Shown in pieces: positions 1 to 7,621 of a stretch of 32,497 bases of DNA. The stretch spans positions 1-32,497 of the forward strand of contig JABWBH010000049.1 in NCBI GenBank assembly GCA_013360585.1, written 5' to 3'. The notes beneath the pieces are model-generated. The model ran no database searches. It was not told where the DNA came from and saw nothing but the letters and a program-made list of their open reading frames with translations. A program made the position numbers and the translations under genes. Position 1 is the stretch's first letter. The number at the start of each line of letters is the position of its first letter. The stretch comes from Phycisphaerae bacterium. GTDB taxonomy: Bacteria; Planctomycetota; Phycisphaerae; UBA1845.

Positions 1-184
1 ACGCCTCCGATTGACACCCCATCCCTTTCATGGAGACTGGAACTACATACTCACCCCACACAGGAGAAATCGATCAGGTTACTGTTGAGCGCGCCCTTAT
101 GCGCCTACGGAGACGCTTGATCGGAGCGCGCGCTTCATAATCCCCGATGGAATCGCCGTCCTCGGCGGCTTTTCCGGTACCGAG
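1..184 (+). pseudogene. Disrupted 5' part of the beta-helix protein gene
   Basis: Homology-like text of the downstream beta-helix protein continues upstream of its first usable start, but in pieces. The frame of the main gene stays open from 89 and reads YAPTETLDRSARF followed by IPDGIAVLGGFSGTE, a typical lead-in for this family. It is closed by TGA at 86-88. Family-like fragments then appear in other frames: GEIDQVTVE at 63-89, and HGDWNYILT at 29-55 in the first frame again. This pattern fits at least two small indels in a once continuous N-terminal region, or indel errors in the sequence. The true start would lie outside the window. Confidence 0.5.
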
Positions 185-1585
185 TTGCATCACGATGAAC
201 GCGATCCATACGGTTTCGTGACCTGTTTGACAGGGGATATTGGCGTGACCGGAGAGCTATTGGACAATTCGTACCACCTGATCGTCGTCAATAATTGTCC
301 AATGGGGGTAACGATCGACGGGTTCATTGTCAAAGACGCCTATAACGATTTGTCCGACCAGGAAGGTTTTGCAGCAGGAGTTCATGTCATTGATAGTGTT
401 CTGGAACTTCGCAGATGCACGATCATGAACAACCACGCGACGGGTGGAGCTGCTCTGTATAACAGAACCTCAAATGTGCATGTTCTGAAAACAAGGATTG
501 TTCGAAATGACAACGGAGCGGTCATCAATTCCCTGGCTTCGGTAACCTTTGAGCACTGTGATTTCCTTCGTAACTGGAAGTATAGCGGCAATGGCGCTGC
601 TGTCGCGTCGACTGAAGGAAGCATTGTTACTTATGAAAACTGCTACTTTCGAGGAAACAAGCACGCTCGCAACGGCGGCGCGTGCTTTGAACGCGGAACC
701 TCCCACTTCGTCAACTGTCTGTTCGTCAAGAACCGCGCCGGGAACGTCTGCGGGGCGCTGATGGTCTGGGGCGGGGATATGACGGTCGAAGGGTGTATAT
801 TCTACCGGAACCGGGCCGAAATAGGTGGAGGCGGTCTTTGCACAAGTACGGTGGGTGATCTCCGGGTTTACAATTCGATTTTCTGGGCCAACGATGGGCA
901 TCGCAGCGCTCCCATCCGCGATCAAATCTGGATCGAGAATGGCGGGCGTGTTGACTTCAGTTGTATCCAGGACTGGGAAGGGCAACTGGAAGGCGAAAAC
1001 AACTTCGGCGACGATCCCCTGTTCGTTGAGGCAGCCCGCAAGAACCTGCGCCTGCGCGACGACTCCCCCTGCATCGACGCGGGGACGGACGACGCCGTGA
1101 CCGAACCCATCGACCTCGACGGCAACCCGCGCATCCTTGGGCGAAGCGTGGACATCGGGGCCTATGAGAATCTCTGCGCCGACGTGCTCGACCTGTCGGT
1201 CGAACTCGTCGAAGCCGCAAAAGGTGGCGGAGGGGGCGGTGGCGGCGGCGGCGGCGGTGGAGGGGGTGGAGGCGGCGGAGGCGGCGGGCGGTGCGTGGGC
1301 GAAAGCGACGGGGACGGGGACGGGGTGTGCGAACCGGGCGAGGACTGCTGCCTTGTGGCCACGGTGACCGTCAACGCCGACACGTTGCCGCCCGGCTCGA
1401 CCGCCCGCGTGACCTTCACCCCCCTCGACGAAAACGGCGATCCGCTCGAACCGCGCGTCCGCCGCGCTCGTATCCAATCGGAGGGCCGCGGGAAGGCGAC
1501 ACTGCCCGACTGCCCCGCCGGCCGCGTCCGCGTCTGCGTCGAAGGCTGCGGGGAAGCGCTGTGCCGCGAGGTGCAGTGCCCGTAA
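185..1585 (+). CDS. Secreted right-handed beta-helix protein with polyglycine linker (5' end damaged)
   Basis: Parallel beta-helix surface protein. Residues 40-270 are short repeated coils rich in N, G and C (for example CTIMNNHATGGAALYN and CIFYRNRAEIGGGGL). They are followed by SPCIDAGTD near 294 and DIGAYE near 322, a pair typical of secreted choice-of-anchor-Q or pectate-lyase-like proteins. Residues 347-368 are 22 uninterrupted glycines encoded by mixed GGN codons. Then comes an acidic DGDGDG segment and a Cys-bounded C-terminal module of about 80 residues ending in VQCP. The start given is TTG, the first start codon after an in-frame stop at 86-88. Coding similarity extends to 89, and no signal peptide is visible because the real N-terminus is lost or upstream. 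Ligand or substrate is unknown. The glycine run probably acts as a flexible linker between the helix and the tail module (inference). Confidence 0.8.
   Translation: MHHDERDPYGFVTCLTGDIGVTGELLDNSYHLIVVNNCPMGVTIDGFIVKDAYNDLSDQEGFAAGVHVIDSVLELRRCTIMNNHATGGAALYNRTSNVHVLKTRIVRNDNGAVINSLASVTFEHCDFLRNWKYSGNGAAVASTEGSIVTYENCYFRGNKHARNGGACFERGTSHFVNCLFVKNRAGNVCGALMVWGGDMTVEGCIFYRNRAEIGGGGLCTSTVGDLRVYNSIFWANDGHRSAPIRDQIWIENGGRVDFSCIQDWEGQLEGENNFGDDPLFVEAARKNLRLRDDSPCIDAGTDDAVTEPIDLDGNPRILGRSVDIGAYENLCADVLDLSVELVEAAKGGGGGGGGGGGGGGGGGGGGGGRCVGESDGDGDGVCEPGEDCCLVATVTVNADTLPPGSTARVTFTPLDENGDPLEPRVRRARIQSEGRGKATLPDCPAGRVRVCVEGCGEALCREVQCP
1223..1288 (+). repeat. (GGN)22 glycine-codon tract
   Basis: Twenty-two consecutive glycine codons (GGT, GGC, GGA and GGG mixed) lie between the beta-helix and the C-terminal module of the gene at 185-1585. 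The tract is in frame, so changes in length by whole codons would alter only linker length. The G-rich strand could also form secondary structure. Confidence 0.95.
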
Positions 1586-1632
1586 GGACGATGGGCTGCG
1601 GGGAGGCGCTGTGCCGGGAGGGAGAATGTCCG
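1544..1632 (+). repeat. Imperfect tandem duplication of the 3' end of the beta-helix gene
   Basis: The last ~40 bases of the coding region (1544-1581, ggctgcggggaagcgctgtg onward) recur 50 bases downstream at 1594-1632 with a few substitutions. The first copy encodes CGEALCREVQCP and stop. The second would encode CGEALCREGECPW in another frame, after the stop. It is a decayed tail copy, either from a tandem duplication or left from a second, deleted gene that ended in the same tail. Confidence 0.8.
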
Positions 1633-1868
1633 TGGTCGCCGTACTCGTAGCGGGGCGAAGCGGTGGGCATAGCCCGCTCTACGCGGGTCGGGGATCGGGA
1701 ATCGCCAATTGGGGATCGTGCGGCGTTCGTCGTTGAGCATGAAGCGCGCCGCTTGCAGCGTGAATCGAGTAGTGCGCCGCTCCGCAGCGATTTTCATGGC
1801 GACTGGACCATAGATCGGGGTCAGGTCAACCTGGGTTGCCGGGGACTGTTCCGAACCCGCGGCGTTTG
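1586..1868. other. Intergenic region between convergent genes
   Basis: Apart from the duplicated tail copy at its start I see no gene here. The stretch gatcggggtcaggtcaacct (1815-1834) carries GGGGTCAGGTC, a string often seen next to REP-associated transposase elements. This is a weak resemblance only. No convincing terminator hairpin with a T-run was found for either flanking gene. Confidence 0.4.
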
Positions 1869-4661
1869 TTACTGGGGGCTGGATTGCGCGGAAAGTTTGA
1901 GGACTTCGTTCTGGAGACGGCGATATTCGGCGGCTTGTTCGGGCTTTCCCCAGGCGTCGTAGAGGGCGATAAACTCGACGAGCAGGTTGTCGGGGTAAAC
2001 GTGCCCTCCCACACCGCGACGTGCGTCTCCTGTGATTGCGACTGCGTCCAGGAGGGACCGCTCAGCCTCCTCGAAGCGACCGCACCGCACCAGGTGGCTG
2101 CCGTACAACACCTGCGCCTGCACTTCTCCGCCTTTCGTCAGGTCCGGGATCCGGCTTAGCAACGGGTTGTACAAGGCGTCCGCTTCGTCGAGCCGCCCCT
2201 GCATGGAGATGAAGTGGGCGACGTAGAATTCAGTGGTTACGTCGATAAGATCGTGGACCCCGCCGTAGGTTCGCAGCGCCGTGAGCAGTTCTCGCGCCAT
2301 CGCCTCACCTTCGGTCGCCCGCCCCGCACGGCTGAGAAAGTCCAGGCTTTGGCTCATGGCGCCGAGCAGGATCGGGCTGCCGGGGTCCATTTTCGGCCTC
2401 ATGCATTCGACCTTGCGCAGCACAAGCTCCGCCGGTTCACGCTCCTCGCCGAGACCGGCGAGGGAAAAAGCCAGCACGTCCATCGCATCGAGACGGATCT
2501 GATGGCACTCGCCGAACGCTTCCGCGGTTGCATCCAGGAGCGCGCGCGCCGTCTGCGCGGCGGCCGGGTAGCGGCCCGAGTGGCATTGGAACTCCGCCTG
2601 CCAGAGCTGCGTCTCCAGGGTGAGCGGGGCACCCGGGCCGAAGCGTCGCAGGGCGCGCTGGGCGCACTCGGCAGCCAGCTCCTCCAGGCGACGCGTGATC
2701 TCCGGTACCGGCCCTTCCTCAGAGGTTGAGTATTGCAGGTTTTTGTCGATGCGGATCTGGCTCAGAAGGAGGTCAAGCTGTCGGGCGTCATCCTCCGCGA
2801 GGACGGGGTGCGTGCGCAGTTCCGTCAGGATCGCCCGCGCCTCGTCGTATCGGCGGTGCAGCGTGTACACGTCCGCGAGGTATTTGCGCGTCATCAGCGT
2901 CCAGAGATCGTCCGGTCCGAAAACGCGCTCCATCCTCGGAAGCAACCCGTCCAGAATCGCGGCGGCCTCGGTCCTTTCCTCGAGAGCGATCAGGGTGCGC
3001 GCCAGCGCCGCTTCGCTGACCAGGGCCTCGGGGCTGTCGGGACCGAGCGTGGCGCTCCACAGCGCGACGGCGCGTCGCCGTTCCGCCTTGGATTCGCGGC
3101 ACTCGTTCAAATTGGAGTAGACCTCGGCGAGCATGTCGCGCACCGCGGCCTCCTGCGTCGGGTGGCCCGCGAAGCGTTGTGCGGCGGAGCGGGACGCGCT
3201 GCTGAGCACCTCGACCAGCCGAACATCCGCGCCACGGTTTCCGGGTTGGACGCTGGTGAGGATTTCGCGCATGAATTCATTGACGGCAAGCGCCTGCTCC
3301 GCCTCGCTGTTGGCGCGTCGAGCCTGGAGGAGCGTGGCGGTCAGACCGGCGGCGGCGACCATCGTGATCGCGAACGCGACGAGCACGGACCGCTTCCGTC
3401 GCTGGACGAACTTGCGAATCTGATACCCCGCGCTTGGCGGTCTCGCCAGCACCGGCTGCTGGCGCAGGTAGCGGCCGACGTCGTCCGCCAGGGCGGTCGC
3501 CGTTCCGTAGCGCCGGCGTCGATCCTTCTCAAGGCATTTCATGACGATCCAGTCCAGATCGCCGCGAAGCGCGCGCATGAGCGTGGTGGGTTCGGACCGG
3601 CGGCATCGCGCGACGTCCATCGCCGAGGAGCCCGCATCGCGCGCCGGTTCGTCGGCGGTGTTGAACCGCCCGGCGCCGGACGACGACGTCAGGGTCGCCA
3701 GGCGCAGGCTGGGTCGGGGCGCCTCTTCCTCGCGGATGATTCTCTGCATCTCCGCCAGCGGCGTGGCGCGAAGCCTCCCGCGGTCCAGCGGGGTGGTGCC
3801 GACCAGCAGTTCGTAGAGCAGAACGCCGAGACTGTAGAGGTCGCTGCGGGTGTCGATGTCCACGCCGTGAATCTCGGCCTGCTCCGGGCTCATGTATTCC
3901 GGCGTCCCGATGAGCTGATGCATGTCGGTGAAAAGAGTCTTGTCGGTCAGTGGCGCGGCGGTCGCCTTGGCGATGCCGAAGTCGATCACCTTCGGCAGCG
4001 GGCGCCCGTCCGCCACGCTCACCAACACGTTGGACGGTTTGAGGTCGCGGTGGATAACGCCCTTCTGGTGGGCGTGCTCGACGGCGTAACAGATGTCGCG
4101 GAACAGCTCGAGCCTCTGCGGGACGGAAAGCTTCTCGCGGTCGCAGTAGCGCGTGACGGGTTCGCCGCGAACCAGCTCCATCACGAAATAAGGCCGCCCG
4201 CTGTCCGTCGTGCCGGCGTCGAGCACCCGGGCGATGTTGGGGTGATCCATCATGGCGAGCGCCTGGCGCTCGGCCTCGAAGCGGGCGATGACCTGGCGCG
4301 TGTCCATGCCGGCCTTGATGATCTTCAGAGCGACGCGACGATGCACCGGTTCGGTCTGATCGGCCATGAAAACCGCCCCGAACCCGCCCTCGCCGATCCG
4401 TTGGAGGAGCTTGTAGCGGCCGATCCGTGATCCAGCGCCTTCACCGAAATGCGGTTCTGCGAAGGTGGAGGCGAAACCCGCGCCGGTCGGGGCGGCCAGG
4501 AATTCGGAATCTTCCAGGGTTTGAAGCAGATCGAGCGCCTCGGCGGCGATGGCGGCGTCGGCGCCGGACTCGCGATGCACGAACGCGGCGCGCTCCGCGG
4601 CAGGCAGGAGCGCGGCCCGTGACAGCAGTTCCTTCACGCGTTCGCGCCCGGCGGCATTCAC
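1869..4661 (-). CDS. Membrane-anchored Hanks-type Ser/Thr protein kinase with TPR-like C-terminal half
   Basis: Transmembrane Ser/Thr kinase of 930 residues. A short N-terminal helix-rich segment (1-75) precedes the kinase domain at about 83-395. The domain has the glycine loop GEGGFGAV at 90-97, the ATP-binding Lys113 in VALKI, the catalytic loop HRDLKPSN at 204-211, DFG at 227-229 and GTPEYMSPEQ at 252-261, so it looks fully active. One transmembrane helix lies at about 425-446. The remaining ~480 residues are helical tetratricopeptide-like repeats, presumably extracytoplasmic ligand or protein-binding. The start is GTG at 4661. Its TGA-sharing overlap (GTGA) with the sigma factor stop implies translational coupling, and GGAG lies ~9 bases upstream. 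The open frame runs further upstream, but that part is only the antiphase shadow of the sigma factor gene. Such pairs are common in Planctomycetota, where the kinase is thought to control the sigma factor (inference). Confidence 0.95.
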   Translation of the reverse strand: MNAAGRERVKELLSRAALLPAAERAAFVHRESGADAAIAAEALDLLQTLEDSEFLAAPTGAGFASTFAEPHFGEGAGSRIGRYKLLQRIGEGGFGAVFMADQTEPVHRRVALKIIKAGMDTRQVIARFEAERQALAMMDHPNIARVLDAGTTDSGRPYFVMELVRGEPVTRYCDREKLSVPQRLELFRDICYAVEHAHQKGVIHRDLKPSNVLVSVADGRPLPKVIDFGIAKATAAPLTDKTLFTDMHQLIGTPEYMSPEQAEIHGVDIDTRSDLYSLGVLLYELLVGTTPLDRGRLRATPLAEMQRIIREEEAPRPSLRLATLTSSSGAGRFNTADEPARDAGSSAMDVARCRRSEPTTLMRALRGDLDWIVMKCLEKDRRRRYGTATALADDVGRYLRQQPVLARPPSAGYQIRKFVQRRKRSVLVAFAITMVAAAGLTATLLQARRANSEAEQALAVNEFMREILTSVQPGNRGADVRLVEVLSSASRSAAQRFAGHPTQEAAVRDMLAEVYSNLNECRESKAERRRAVALWSATLGPDSPEALVSEAALARTLIALEERTEAAAILDGLLPRMERVFGPDDLWTLMTRKYLADVYTLHRRYDEARAILTELRTHPVLAEDDARQLDLLLSQIRIDKNLQYSTSEEGPVPEITRRLEELAAECAQRALRRFGPGAPLTLETQLWQAEFQCHSGRYPAAAQTARALLDATAEAFGECHQIRLDAMDVLAFSLAGLGEEREPAELVLRKVECMRPKMDPGSPILLGAMSQSLDFLSRAGRATEGEAMARELLTALRTYGGVHDLIDVTTEFYVAHFISMQGRLDEADALYNPLLSRIPDLTKGGEVQAQVLYGSHLVRCGRFEEAERSLLDAVAITGDARRGVGGHVYPDNLLVEFIALYDAWGKPEQAAEYRRLQNEVLKLSAQSSPQ

Positions 4662-5290
4662 GGTGAGGTTGCTCCGCGCCCGTCGAGCTTCAAACGCCGC
4701 AGCAACCAGGAACGGGCGTAGCGCCACTCGCGGTCGACGGTGGTCGGGGCGATACCGAGCGCCGCGGCGGTCTCGTCGATGGAGAGCCCGGTGTAGAATC
4801 GCAGGTGAACGACGCTGGCGGCACGCGGATCCTCCCGGCGCAGCGCCTCGATCGCCGCGTCGATTTCCAGAGCGTCGGAGAGGCACTCCTCGTCCGCCAG
4901 ATCCGCGACGTTGGCGATTTCGCGGACACGGTCGCCGCCACGCTTTTTCGCACCGATGCGCCGCGCGTGCTCGATCAGGATGCGCCGCATCGCCTCCGCG
5001 GCCGCGGCGTAGAAATGCGCCCGGCTGTCCCAGCGGCACTGTGCCGTCCCGACCAGCCGCAGGTAGGCCTCGTGAACCAGGGCGGTCGCCTGAAGCGTGT
5101 GCGACCGGCGCTCGCCGAGCATCTGCCGATCGGCGAGTTCCTTCAGTGAGCGGTAAACGAGCGGCAGCAGCTCCCGCGCGGCATGCGGCTTGTCCGCCGC
5201 AGCGGCTTCGAGCAGTTGCGTAATTCCGTCCACGAGGGGGCCGGACCCCGCAGGCGGGTGACCGGTGTCCTCGCTTGCTGCTGTGTTCAT
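4658..5290 (-). CDS. ECF-like sigma factor (planctomycete TIGR02999 type)
   Basis: RNA polymerase sigma factor of 210 residues, with region 2 at about 30-110 (LLPLVYRSLKELADRQM through AEAMRRILIEHARRIGAKKR) and region 4 at about 150-205 (VVHLRFYTGLSIDETAAALG, then TVDREWRYARSWLLRRL). There is no region 1.1 or region 3, as expected for extracytoplasmic-function types. No anti-sigma factor is adjacent; instead the stop codon overlaps the GTG start of the Ser/Thr kinase, suggesting phosphorylation-dependent control. A TATACT -10-like hexamer ends only 6 bases before the ATG, so the mRNA may be leaderless. Confidence 0.95.
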   Translation of the reverse strand: MNTAASEDTGHPPAGSGPLVDGITQLLEAAAADKPHAARELLPLVYRSLKELADRQMLGERRSHTLQATALVHEAYLRLVGTAQCRWDSRAHFYAAAAEAMRRILIEHARRIGAKKRGGDRVREIANVADLADEECLSDALEIDAAIEALRREDPRAASVVHLRFYTGLSIDETAAALGIAPTTVDREWRYARSWLLRRLKLDGRGATSP

Positions 5291-5296
5291 GTTCCA

Positions 5297-5302
5297 AGTA
5301 TA
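5297..5302 (-). promoter_or_regulatory. -10-like hexamer giving a possible leaderless start of the sigma factor mRNA
   Basis: TATACT on the minus strand is followed by TGGAAC and then the ATG at 5290. A transcript starting the usual 6-7 bases after a -10 box would begin at the start codon. I see no good -35 element, which leaves room for an alternative sigma factor, possibly the encoded one. Confidence 0.35.
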
Positions 5303-5619
5303 AGCGAGAACGGCGGCGACCGGGCGTCATGGATTCCCGGGGGTCATTCCGGAACCCTCGCCCCCGGAATGTCTTGGGATTCTTTGAGAACACCTTGCAT
5401 GCAAAACCCAAGTCCTGTCGCCGCGAGGCGGGTTTGTGAGCCGGAAAACGGGTTCTCGTGAGGCATCGGCTGGAAAAATCCCCAAGTCCGGGGAGAGACA
5501 ATACACGCCGCATCACCTTCTTAAGACCCTCAAGCGACGCGCGCCGGAGCCCGTGAAGACTCGGGCGCGTCGATTGCTTGCGCGGGTGCTGATGAATTTC
5601 GGGGCGGGGGGTGCTTTCG

Positions 5620-5648
5620 TTGACCCGCAGGCGCGCCTCCCTTATTGT
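5620..5648 (+). promoter_or_regulatory. Sigma-70-type promoter for the PPIase-adenylate kinase operon
   Basis: TTGACC at 5620-5625, a 17-base spacer and TATTGT at 5643-5648. Transcription would start near 5655, about 20 bases before the ATG at 5674. This argues against the upstream GTG at 5611 as the start. Confidence 0.5.
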
Positions 5649-5673
5649 CCCGCCCCGGTTGAGGCGACACGGC

Positions 5674-6768
5674 ATGCGCGAGAGGATGCGCCGGATGTCT
5701 CGATGGGGATTGATGTTAACGACGATCGGAGGGCTGGCTTTCGTCGGATGCGCACCGCGATCTGAACCGGCGACCCGTGACGTCCAGGACGCTTGGCGCC
5801 GGCCTTCCGCGCCAGAACCTGCGGCCTCGTCACTGTCCGGCGAATTCACCTCTCGTTCCCAAGCCAACGTACCGTCGGCGCCGGCCGACTCGGTAGGAAC
5901 GATCGACGGAGAAGCGTTTTCCCGAGCGGCGTTGGTCGAGCTTCTTCTGCGGACTCACGGTCCGGTGTTGTTTAACGAGCTGGTGGTTATTGCGCGGGCC
6001 GACGCGGAGGCGCAAAAGCGGGGGCTGACGTTGCGGGACGAGCAGATTGACGAAGAACACCAGCGGTTTCTGCGGTCGATGGTCGATCCTCTGTCCGGTC
6101 TGGGGGGCGAGGAGTTCAACCGGGCTGAGGCGGAAAAGGTGCTTGACGTCGTGCTGGCGGAGAAGGGGCTGTCCCGCGAGGAATACCGCCTTGGTCTGAA
6201 GCGCACGTCCCTGCTGCGCCTGCTGGTGAAGGGGGAGGTCGCGGTTTCCGATGAAGAAGTGGAGGTCGAGGTCCGCCGCCGGACGGGCCCGCGGGTGAGC
6301 GTTCGGCATATTCAGGTCGGGAGTCTGCTTCAGGCCGAGCAGGCGCTGAGCGAGCTTCGCGCCGGGCGTCCTTTTGAGGAGGTGGCGATGCGTTTGAGCG
6401 GACATCGAGCGAGCGCCCCTGAAGGCGGGCTTCTGCCGCCGTTCTCGCGTGAAGATCCCCGCGTCCCCGCGACCCTGCGCGCCGCCGCGTTTGCGCTCGA
6501 GCCCGGGCAGGTCAGCGATCCGATCCGTGTCGGAAACTGGTATCACCTGCTGCGTGTTGAGGGGAATGTGCCGCCGGAGGGGACGCCTTCCGAGTCGGCA
6601 CGGGACACGGTCCGCGAGGAATTGCGCCGCATCCGTGAGGATGAGCGGATTCCGGGCGTGTATCAGCGCTTGCTCAACGAGGCGAACGTCGAAATTCATG
6701 ATCCTGCGTTGCGCAGCGGTTATCATCGCCTGGACCCCGCCCGGCGACCGAAGTGGGCTGAAGAATGA
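5674..6768 (+). CDS. Parvulin-type peptidyl-prolyl isomerase lipoprotein (PrsA/SurA-like)
   Basis: Probable lipoprotein folding factor that catalyses cis/trans isomerisation of prolyl bonds in exported proteins. A basic N-terminus and hydrophobic stretch end in LAFVGC, a plausible lipobox. A charged helical region at about 60-205 resembles the SurA_N/PrsA chaperone part. The rotamase domain spans about 208-300, from VSVRHIQV to GNWYHLLRVEG, with GGLLPPFSRED and FALEPGQVSDPIR as typical parvulin segments. The ATG at 5674 has GAGG 9 bases upstream; ATGs at 5686 and 5695 are alternatives, the latter with AGAGG at good spacing. The stop overlaps the next gene as ATGA, so the two are co-translated. 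Confidence 0.9.
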   Translation: MRERMRRMSRWGLMLTTIGGLAFVGCAPRSEPATRDVQDAWRRPSAPEPAASSLSGEFTSRSQANVPSAPADSVGTIDGEAFSRAALVELLLRTHGPVLFNELVVIARADAEAQKRGLTLRDEQIDEEHQRFLRSMVDPLSGLGGEEFNRAEAEKVLDVVLAEKGLSREEYRLGLKRTSLLRLLVKGEVAVSDEEVEVEVRRRTGPRVSVRHIQVGSLLQAEQALSELRAGRPFEEVAMRLSGHRASAPEGGLLPPFSREDPRVPATLRAAAFALEPGQVSDPIRVGNWYHLLRVEGNVPPEGTPSESARDTVREELRRIREDERIPGVYQRLLNEANVEIHDPALRSGYHRLDPARRPKWAEE

Positions 6769-7373
6769 CGGCGATCTCCAACTTCCCAGCGATCCTGATG
6801 TTCGGCGGACCCGGGACCGGGAAGGGAACCCAGGGTACGATTCTCGGCCGGGTGCCCAACCTCGCCCACCTCGCGATGGGCGACATTTTCCGCGCGCTGG
6901 ATCCCGCTTCCGAACTCGGTCGTGAGTTTCTCGCCTACTCGACCAAGGGACTGCTTGTGCCCGATGTGTTCACCGTCCGTCTGTTCCAGCAGCACGTTGG
7001 CGAGTTGATCGACGCAGGAAAGGTCCGCGCCTCTTATCACACGCTCCTGCTTGACGGCATTCCACGCACGACGACCCAGGTTGAGCTTCTGCGTGGGACG
7101 ATCGACGTTCGCCGGATCATTCATCTCGTGGTCGATGACCGGGAGGCGCTGGTCGCTCGCCTCAGCGCCCGTGCGCGTAAGGCCAACCGCCCCGACGACG
7201 CCGATCCGTCCGTGATCCGCAAACGTCTCGACGTCTACGACTCCGAGACGCGACCGGTTCTGGAGGCATATCCCCCGGAGCTGGTGCGCCGCATCAACGG
7301 CGACCAGCACCCGCTGGCCGTCCTTCGCGACGTTGCGGCTGCGCTGATCCCCGTCGTTCCCGGCAGCATCTAA
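6765..7373 (+). CDS. Adenylate-kinase-like nucleoside monophosphate kinase
   Basis: P-loop NMP kinase of 202 residues that should transfer phosphate from ATP to a nucleoside monophosphate. The Walker A loop is GGPGTGKGT at 14-22, the NMP-binding helix starts at MGDIFRA, and LDGIPRTTTQ matches the LDGFPR motif with Phe replaced by Ile. The LID is short (RARKANRPDDAD), followed by VIRKRLDVYDSETRPVLEAY, which is standard for the family. The usual STGD is AMGD here. It is coupled by ATGA to the PPIase gene rather than placed with ribosomal or secY genes, so it may be a second, specialised kinase. Substrate specificity cannot be read from the sequence. Confidence 0.88.
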   Translation: MTAISNFPAILMFGGPGTGKGTQGTILGRVPNLAHLAMGDIFRALDPASELGREFLAYSTKGLLVPDVFTVRLFQQHVGELIDAGKVRASYHTLLLDGIPRTTTQVELLRGTIDVRRIIHLVVDDREALVARLSARARKANRPDDADPSVIRKRLDVYDSETRPVLEAYPPELVRRINGDQHPLAVLRDVAAALIPVVPGSI

Positions 7374-7595
7374 GAAGGGCGCGGAACATTTTTTGCCCGA
7401 GCCGCGCGGATTCAGCCCGCGCGATGTCACGCACCAGGAATGTCCCTCAATTCTGCAATCGACCTTGGTCGTCTGGCGGGCAGCCCCGCGATTTCAGCCC
7501 CGACAGAAACAGACCCGCCGCCGATTAAAGTCCCGTCGCCGCCGACCGATAAAGCCCGCAGGGCGATGCTGACGGTGCGCCCGGATCCGCGCAGA

Positions 7596-7612
7596 AACCG
7601 CGCGGTTAACCG
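7596..7612. promoter_or_regulatory. Overlapping palindromes just upstream of the sigma-54 activator gene
   Basis: AACCGCGCGGTT (7596-7607) is a perfect 12-bp palindrome overlapping the perfect 10-bp palindrome CGGTTAACCG (7603-7612). Together they form three alternating AACCG/CGGTT half-sites ending 9 bases before the ATG. This placement fits an operator, perhaps for autorepression (inference). Confidence 0.45.
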
Positions 7613-7621
7613 TGTGTTCGG

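Larger units (their letters stand above)
5291..5673. other. Divergent intergenic region, sigma factor / PPIase
   Basis: Contains the sigma factor -10-like element on the minus strand and the PPIase promoter on the plus strand. An interrupted inverted repeat (5333-5343 with 5361-5370, core CCGGGGG/CCCCCGG) encloses TTCCGGAA. A 10-bp palindrome TTGCATGCAA lies at 5395-5404. These are operator candidates. I see no gene. Confidence 0.4.

Noticed and set aside
2733-4430. Long plus-strand frame opposite the kinase gene
   Set aside because: It is the antisense shadow of a conserved coding region in G+C-rich DNA; composition is H/R/D-rich without any domain.
4662-5867. Open-frame extension of the kinase gene by 402 codons upstream
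   Set aside because: It overlaps the well-supported sigma factor gene in another frame on the same strand and has no kinase-related content; the GTG at 4661 with GTGA overlap is the natural start.
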